Source: Plazaster borealis
Taxonomy: Eukaryota; Echinodermata; Asteroidea; Forcipulatida; Labidiasteridae
Direction of reading: 5' to 3'
NCBI GenBank assembly: GCA_021014325.1
Contig: CM037472.1
Coordinates: 37,162,234-37,226,233 of the forward strand
Length of the DNA: 64,000 bases
This document shows positions 61,701 through 64,000 of this stretch, piece after piece (the stretch's first letter is position 1; the number at the start of each line of letters is the position of its first letter). Both the position numbers and the translations under genes were made by a program. The notes under the pieces were generated by a model. That model saw only the letters and a program-made list of their open reading frames with translations. It was not told the DNA's origin and ran no database searches.

Positions 61701-62434
61701 AAAATGCCCATAGCAGCTGCGAACGGCCACAATATTTGAACTACTTCCGCTCAACCACAAAGGTCAAAGTAAAGATCATAAGCTGAATTTACATTCCCCA
61801 ATGATTCCCATATTAACATAAATCAAAACAAAACTATTTATTTCTGGGTTTTGGGGTTTTTTTTCTAAACAATCTTCCTAAAAAAAAAATCTTTACTTCA
61901 TTTCTTTCTTTACTTAAAATGTAGTTTCACTTGATAACATCATATTAAGGGATGAAATAAATATATTCATATTTATGGTTTCTTCTTTCCTTTTGAATAT
62001 GTACATGCTCGCTCATTACATACGTTGAACTTTATTGAGGAGACAAAGCAACAATTTGAAAAAAAAATTATCTTGCAGGAAAAATAAATTTAAGAAAAAT
62101 GAAATGGATCAGGAAAAGAATTTAACCCGCAAGCTGCTCAATAAAGCAAGCAGCACAGCCTAAGATAGATCACATTGGTGTTCTGTCATGCAAACCAAGA
62201 AAGCATCAGCTATGATGTGATCGACAACTTTCTTATATGTAATTTCCCCCCTCAACTTTAGTGGCCCCTTTAAGGTCTTTCATATCATTTTTTCAAGGGA
62301 ATTTTTTTGTTTTTTAATATTAACTGAACTATTTCAAAATAGGGATAGAATTTTTAATCTTACCCATCATATCTGACATGTCCAGGTGCACAGCTAGCCA
62401 GCCCAATAACAGCCAGAATCAAAAGGCACTTCAT
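43733..62434 (-). CDS. M14 procarboxypeptidase A/B-like, copy 2 (ten exons)
   Basis: Exons in transcript order: 62434-62364, 61422-61341, 59731-59507, 57897-57796, 57291-57190, 56509-56399, 48092-48002, 47570-47353, 46516-46432, 43926-43733; 426 aa. All splice phases equal those of copy 1, showing tandem duplication. Signal peptide [16 protein letters not shown], activation domain, then the catalytic domain: His178 and Glu181 (HAREW), His309 (DVHAYG), WRKNR, NRNY, Tyr363, catalytic Glu386 ([11 protein letters not shown]), and the conserved Cys pair (KRLCRG, SNECDQ). Position 255 (bovine) is Glu370; position 207 is Gly. Between Arg78 and Lys129 there is no Lys or Arg, so the usual tryptic activation site is missing. 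Intron 6 (48093-56398) carries a Gypsy element in antisense. Confidence 0.94.
44010..44790 (+). mobile_element. SINE subfamily 2 split by a solo LTR
   Basis: Head GTCATGGCCAAGCGGTCCAG (44010) and a decayed B box (44070) to ACTTG, then after the inserted LTR the SINE resumes as ACTTGTGTCTTTGAGCAAGG (44535), GTATGCTCCCCAGGGAGTTG and an (ATT)n tail at 44790. Confidence 0.75.
44096..44534 (+). mobile_element. Solo LTR, 439 bp
   Basis: Starts TGTTGTGTTTAC and ends AACACTACA, flanked by the 5-bp duplication ACTTG (44091-44095 and 44535-44539). Carries CATAATAAAGTTC (polyA signal) near 44470 and a T/C-rich U5. The SINE it interrupts is continuous once the LTR is removed. Confidence 0.8.
44800..45083. 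mobile_element. Foldback element
   Basis: CTTATCTTCAAGCAGGCTTG (44805) mirrors TTTGCTTGAAGATAAATAAG (44952). AGTTATCACACGCGCGCTCG (44969) mirrors CTCGCGCTTGTGTGATAACT (45053), with AATACGAAAAAATATAGCG also paired. GC-rich tips; a SINE B-box fragment (GGAACTCGAACCCGCACCCTG) follows at 45089. Confidence 0.6.
45128..45842. mobile_element. Foldback MITE carrying a nested TTAA element
   Basis: Outer termini GGGGCCAATTTCATAGCGCT (45126) and AGCTCAATGAAATTGGGCCC (45822) are inverse; same family as 26715. The nested element is listed separately. Confidence 0.7.
45152..45579. mobile_element. piggyBac-like MITE, 428 bp
   Basis: Starts CCCTGCGTC and ends GACGCAGGG, a perfect 9-bp TIR, with TTAA immediately outside on both sides (45148-45151, 45580-45583). 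A subterminal inverse pair GGAAGGCAC and GTGCCTTCC is present. TTAA plus CCCT ends is the piggyBac signature. No transposase. Confidence 0.75.
46095..46350 (+). pseudogene. CR1-like non-LTR retrotransposon 3' end
   Basis: One frame reads [19 protein letters not shown] and LLKTFLF then TAA near 46234, the classic RT C terminus, followed by a 3' UTR and TGTAGCGCTACATAAATGCT with an ATTATT tail. Intron 9 of carboxypeptidase 2. Confidence 0.7.
46553..46722. mobile_element. TIR MITE, 170 bp
   Basis: GGGATTGCAATGAGGTACTTTTGGATGCTAGGTGGCAGCAGACTTACCA on the left is matched in inverse on the right by TGGTAAGTCTGCTGCCACCT and AGCGTTCCAAAAGTCTCCCA. It starts 37 bp from exon 9 of carboxypeptidase 2. 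Confidence 0.75.
47760..47940 (+). repeat. tRNA-like repeat (copy 3)
   Basis: GGTTGTATGGCTTCTGACTG lead, GGGCTAGATAGCTCAGTTGG (47828), GGTTCAAATCCCGCTCTAGTC and the TTCAACCCCAAATTATT tail. It lies 60 bp from exon 7 of carboxypeptidase 2. Confidence 0.7.
48207..48392. mobile_element. pogo/Tc1-like MITE, 186 bp
   Basis: CAGTCAACCCTCGTCATAAA start and TTGTTATAACCAGAGTCGACTG end are inverse, with TA directly outside on both sides (48205-48206, 48393-48394). Several TATAAAGAG motifs inside. This matches pogo/Tigger-type termini. Confidence 0.75.
48903..49086. mobile_element. MITE with about 30-bp TIRs
   Basis: AAGCCTGGTTCATACTTCCTGC (48904) mirrors GCAGGAAGTATGAACCGGGCTT (49065); GCGAATGCGAAGC and GCTTCGCACGAAGCATTCGC also pair. 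It ends 96 bp before the Gypsy element. Confidence 0.75.
49182..49951 (+). repeat. 5' LTR with tandem U3 units
   Basis: 770 bp. Five repeat units of about 57-66 bp (49195-49515) each carry CATTCC ... GGAATG as an inverse pair. CTAATAAAACC near 49537 holds the polyA signal. Confidence 0.9.
49956..49974 (+). other. Primer binding site, tRNA-Leu type
   Basis: TGGTGGCAGCGGTGGGATT begins 5 bp after the LTR. Its complement ends in CCA and matches the 3' end of a eukaryotic tRNA-Leu as I know it, giving the likely primer. Confidence 0.7.
50020..51201 (+). CDS. Gypsy Gag polyprotein
   Basis: 393 codons, uninterrupted. N-terminal coiled-coil-like segment (residues about 5-35), Ser/Pro-rich linker, a capsid-like region (about 115-290; [17 protein letters not shown]), then one CCHC zinc knuckle [14 protein letters not shown] at residues 351-364 for RNA binding. 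The ATG at 50020 follows the primer site by 45 bp. It ends at TGA 51199-51201, overlapping the next reading frame by about 25 nt. Confidence 0.9.
   Translation: MGSRTDLAGQLNQTLRLLDEEIQSRRERLAELRTTQSSSVPSHRSAPSGRLRLPPRDTPIVVNEVLGAGSPSLDTPSTDFCSLPQRSNMPNRTNDVPVALSSTLRQPGTVKPVVQPDNYDGSKSFEDWLTNLNLCSQINGWSLDQKTRFLAVRLRGPALQVYTDLADSIKLDFSAVVNALKDRFSPQGQTGLYRAKLKVRTRRKSEKLPELASDIRRLVFKAYPEVSAELREELGRDHFIEALDLPEVRMQVRRTKPRDLGAALTAALEEEAFIQVEYNKTDMLQRIGANACQSKPTTTSASCDTELHVPTQDGLKLKVEQLEQTVKELQTILKEKQSSNRLRRPRGPIVCWNCRQEGHRQFECPYNAPNPTNPTNRKFSGTPRLTSRETRWG
51176..55109 (+). pseudogene. Gypsy Pol (protease, RT, RNase H, integrase), broken
   Basis: Protease DTGSS at about 51299-51313, with an in-frame TAG at 51293-51295 just before it. 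RT from about 52100, catalytic YIDD at 52562-52573. RNase H DTDAS near 53002 and [10 protein letters not shown] near 53200. Integrase HHCC finger 53700-53825; DDE-type residues at about 53904 (LDILGP), 54084 (SDQGSNF) and 54192 (VERFNRT); GPF-type C-terminal module near 54620; acidic tail to TGA 55107. Breaks: compensating single-base shifts near 52447 and 52500, and frame changes near 53550, 53690, 53840, 54505 and 54655. As read, no complete polyprotein is made. Confidence 0.9.
55358..55371 (+). other. Polypurine tract
   Basis: GGGAGGAGGG-containing purine run ending immediately before the 3' LTR: the plus-strand primer site for reverse transcription. Confidence 0.75.
55372..56138 (+). repeat. 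3' LTR
   Basis: 767 bp. Compared with the 5' LTR I see only two G deletions (in GTCGGGGAG units) and one T deletion (CATTCC to CATCC in the fifth unit). Ends CGCTACA at 56138. Confidence 0.9.
56215..56370. repeat. Hairpin MITE
   Basis: ATTCTTGAAATAAGAA and AAACTTTTCTTGTGTCACTCCC are mirrored by GGGAGTGACACAAGAAAAGTTTT and TTCTTATTTCAAGAAT. Arms of about 60 bp, centred at 56290, about 30 bp from exon 6 of carboxypeptidase 2. Confidence 0.8.
56548..56700 (+). repeat. tRNA-like repeat (copy 4)
   Basis: GACTGGCACCCCCGAACAAAG lead, GGGCTAGATAGTTCAGTTGG (56599), TTCAAATCCCGCTGTAGTC and the usual tail. 40 bp upstream of exon 6 of carboxypeptidase 2. Confidence 0.7.
57028..57174. mobile_element. 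MITE with about 40-bp TIRs
   Basis: GGCGGCATCCGAATTGGCGACTACAGCTATGGCTACGGCT-type left end is mirrored by AGCCGTAGCCATAGCTGTAG and ATTCGGACATGGCC. It abuts exon 5 of carboxypeptidase 2 at 16 bp. Confidence 0.75.
58062..58455 (+). mobile_element. tRNA-derived SINE, subfamily 1
   Basis: GGCGTGTCGTGGCCGAGCGG head (58066), GTGTGGGTTCGAGTCCCGG (58129), GTGTCCTTAAGCTAGACACT, AAAGAACCCAGTGCACTTAT, AGTGCTATATAAGTTCTCAG and (ATT)n tail. Best-preserved head in the window. Intron 3 of carboxypeptidase 2. Confidence 0.88.
58870..58975 (+). repeat. T-rich tract
   Basis: TTTATTTGTTTATTTG-type low complexity, open in one frame by composition only. Confidence 0.7.
59100..59475 (+). repeat. tRNA-like repeat (copy 5) flanked by direct repeats
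   Basis: CAGTCAGTTTTCCTTGTGGT (59122) and CACTCAGTTTCCCTTGCGGT (59443) flank a lead (ACTTGGGTGTGATCCCTGG) and tRNA-like core (GGGCTAGATACATCAGTTGG, 59328). Same arrangement as 5170-5535. 32 bp from exon 3 of carboxypeptidase 2. Confidence 0.65.
59814..60455. mobile_element. TTAAAGG-family MITEs, head-to-head pair
   Basis: Complete copy 59814-60188 (TTAAAGGCACTGAACACG to GTACGATACCTTTAA) is followed at once by an inverted partial copy to about 60455 (CTTACTTGGTAAGGAGCACT; CGATGACCAATTGGGCCCAA). The first is nearly identical to 9612-9985. Confidence 0.75.
60456..61340. other. Intron 2 of carboxypeptidase 2, no clear feature
   Basis: AT-rich, with an (ATT)n run at about 61298-61327 next to exon 2. 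Nothing else recognised. Confidence 0.5.
61500..61750. repeat. Short internal repeats
   Basis: GCCTAACTATGGGATATCCC and GCCTAACTACGGAAAACCC (61512, 61557) are related; CCATAGCAGCCAAAAGCGGC and CCATAGCAGCTGCGAACGGC (61674, 61710) form a second pair. Unknown class. Confidence 0.4.
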
Positions 62435-62495
62435 GTTGACTCCGATTCAACAAGAAAATCTCATAGAAGTGAAAATGTCCAAGAGATTTACATCC

Positions 62496-62503
62496 ATTTT
62501 ATA
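62496..62503 (-). promoter_or_regulatory. TATA box of carboxypeptidase 2
   Basis: TATAAAAT on the minus strand, 62 bp before the ATG at 62434. Start of transcription expected about 30 bp downstream, leaving a 5' UTR of roughly 30 nt. Confidence 0.65.
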
Positions 62504-62754
62504 TCACTCAATGGATTATAATGGAGAATAATGGATTTAGCGGAAAAAAATTGAAGTGCTTTAGACACCGATTAAGGATAAGGGTCTTGCATAACACATC
62601 AACTTTAAAATAATCACTTTAAAAGAACACGACCATTTGGCAGGAAAAAGGGGGGGGACACATTAAAGTTGCCGTTGACAATTTTGTTTAATCCTATGTT
62701 TCCATGAAATCAAAATGATTTGAATGGCGTGTAAAATAGGAAATAATTTTATAC

Positions 62755-62875
62755 CAGTAAACTTGTGGGTAGAACCATGTGTAAAATTCTTTTGGGAGGA
62801 GTGTTGGCTCTAAAAAGAACCGCTGTCGTGGTCTTGACATTTCAAACAGTGCACTCTGCTCACTTCTCTGATTTT
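62755..62875. mobile_element. Foldback element, left half
   Basis: CAGTAAACTTGTGGGTAGAACC, GTTGGCTCTAAAAAGAACCG and TTCAAACAGTGCACTCTGCTC match the left arm of 1605-1930. The right arm is missing. Confidence 0.6.
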
Positions 62876-63054
62876 AAATTTTAAATTTGTACAGGTAGAT
62901 TTCATTTTAATTGAAGACTTGCTATTGCCACAATCATGGGTACACATTTTTTGTGTGTCCATTTTATGAACAACAGTTTGAAAACCACTGATCGCAATGT
63001 TATTTATCAATTAACAATCACTGTGTAAATGATGAATAAAAAGTGCTTGAGTTT

Positions 63055-63478
63055 GTCGAATACTAGACCCAGTAACTGGGGCGCTGTACTCCTTTTTCAA
63101 AATTTTGACATCATCGGTTGTACTAGCGCCCCAGGAAAAACTTGTATTCTCTCAAAGCAAAACTCAATTTGGCAGTCACACTCTCGGCAGTATCCACGGG
63201 TGCCCTGCCTTAACCGTGATGACCACGCGGTTGAGGTAGGGCACCCTGTCGATTAGACGGGTGCCTTGCCTCAACCGTGATAACAGTGCGGTTGAGGCAG
63301 GACACATGTCTAAAATTTGACAGGTGCCCTGCCTCAACTGTAGGGAACCTGTTCCGGATCACCAAATTGAGTTTTGCTTTGAGAGAATACAAGTTTTTCC
63401 TGGGGCGCTAGTACGACCGATGATGTCAAAATTTCAAAAAAGGAGTACAGCGCCCCAGTTACTGGGTCTAGTCGAATA
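63055..63478. mobile_element. Large inverted repeat around a GC-rich minisatellite
   Basis: Left arm 63057-63172 (ACTAGACCCAGTAACTGGGG; GCTGTACTCCTTTTTC; GCGCCCCAGGAAAAACTTG) is almost exactly inverse to 63360-63475. The centre repeats GGTGCCCTGCCTCAACCGTG and its inverse CGCGGTTGAGGTAGGGCACC. No ORF. Confidence 0.8.
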
Positions 63479-63855
63479 CAACATCTGCAAAGAGTTACTT
63501 AATATTTATCCGTTGTTCATTTGGTGTCTTTGTAACAAAAAGTATACCCTTGATTGTGGATGTGCACTAAAGTAAAAATTTCAAAAAATGTCAAATTGGA
63601 CAGAAATTAAAAGTAAACTTTACAGCTGTTATTTTTTTGTGGAGTGGCACCCCTGAAATATTTAAACAGTTTAAAGTACAATCAATGAATAAACAATTGA
63701 CATCCACTTTGAGAAAATAACTATAGAAAACAGTGATCTGTGACGATAAGGGTGTGGGTTTTACGTCACTGTGGGAAAGTTATCACCTGTAATGAAATAG
63801 TCCATACACGTTTGTTATTCCATGTTCTTTTCTTTCCCAAGAGATACTCCTATTT

Positions 63856-64000
63856 TTAAAGGGTCTGTATACGTTTGGTAATGACTCTGAAAATTAATGG
63901 CAATAAAAACTTACTTGGTGAGAAGTACAGCAGCTTTGGATAGTATGATGCATTTTGAGAACTTTTTTACTTCAAAGTACTGCGGTTATGGAATAAAGAT
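63856..64000. mobile_element. TTAAAGG-family MITE, cut by window end
   Basis: TTAAAGGGTCTGTATACGTT start; AATGGCAATAAAAACTTACT and AAGTACAGCAGCTTTGG match the variant-2 copy at 27979. Confidence 0.65.

Overview
The window is eukaryotic genomic DNA: intron-rich genes with GT/AG junctions, AT-rich introns, and dense tRNA-derived SINEs, MITEs and retroelements. The repeat families (TTAA-flanked MITEs starting TTAAAGGCACTG, SINE heads with a GTGGCCGAGCGG box A, foldbacks starting CCAATTTCATAGAGCTGC) are ones I associate with echinoderms, most likely a sea star. That placement is inference, with no database behind it.

Layout. (1) 1-4770: no gene; tRNA-like repeats, two MITEs, one SINE and a 116-bp satellite (about 3257-4440). 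(2) 4771-6956, minus: SAYSD1, two exons, an ER-membrane protein of 182 aa. (3) 8246-20809, plus: TASP1 (taspase 1), ten exons, 377 aa, with the Asp-Thr autocleavage site. (4) 22237-42662, minus: an M14 procarboxypeptidase, ten exons, about 430 aa. (5) 43733-62434, minus: a second M14 procarboxypeptidase, ten exons, 426 aa, with the same splice phases at every junction, so a tandem duplicate. TASP1 and the first carboxypeptidase converge tail to tail. (6) 62435-64000: promoter of gene 5, a foldback half, a large inverted repeat and a MITE cut by the window end.

Major mobile elements. A Ty3/Gypsy LTR retrotransposon (49182-56138, plus strand) with near-identical 770/767-bp LTRs lies antisense in intron 6 of carboxypeptidase 2. 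A Penelope-like element (about 36103-40851, minus strand) with a pseudo-LTR at each end lies in intron 1 of carboxypeptidase 1. A 5'-truncated Penelope-like copy lies in TASP1 intron 4, directly after exon 4. All three Penelope termini carry a hammerhead-ribozyme-like core whose stem III is the self-complementary AGCT, the arrangement expected of dimer-acting hammerheads.

Most noteworthy. The truncated Penelope copy has an intact ORF with a Cys-rich motif and a GIY-YIG endonuclease, open in the same frame as TASP1 exon 4 and followed by polyadenylation signals; intron retention would encode a taspase-N-terminus/endonuclease fusion. A tandem duplication copied the end of TASP1 exon 2 with its splice donor, and a MITE then separated the copies. 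Both carboxypeptidases have Glu at the specificity position (bovine 255), and the second has no Lys/Arg in its activation segment. The Gypsy U3 carries an array of CATTCC/GGAATG (TEAD/MCAT-like) pairs. The genes do not form a pathway: the carboxypeptidases are probably secreted digestive-type zymogens, TASP1 is a nuclear/cytosolic protease and SAYSD1 acts at the ER translocon.
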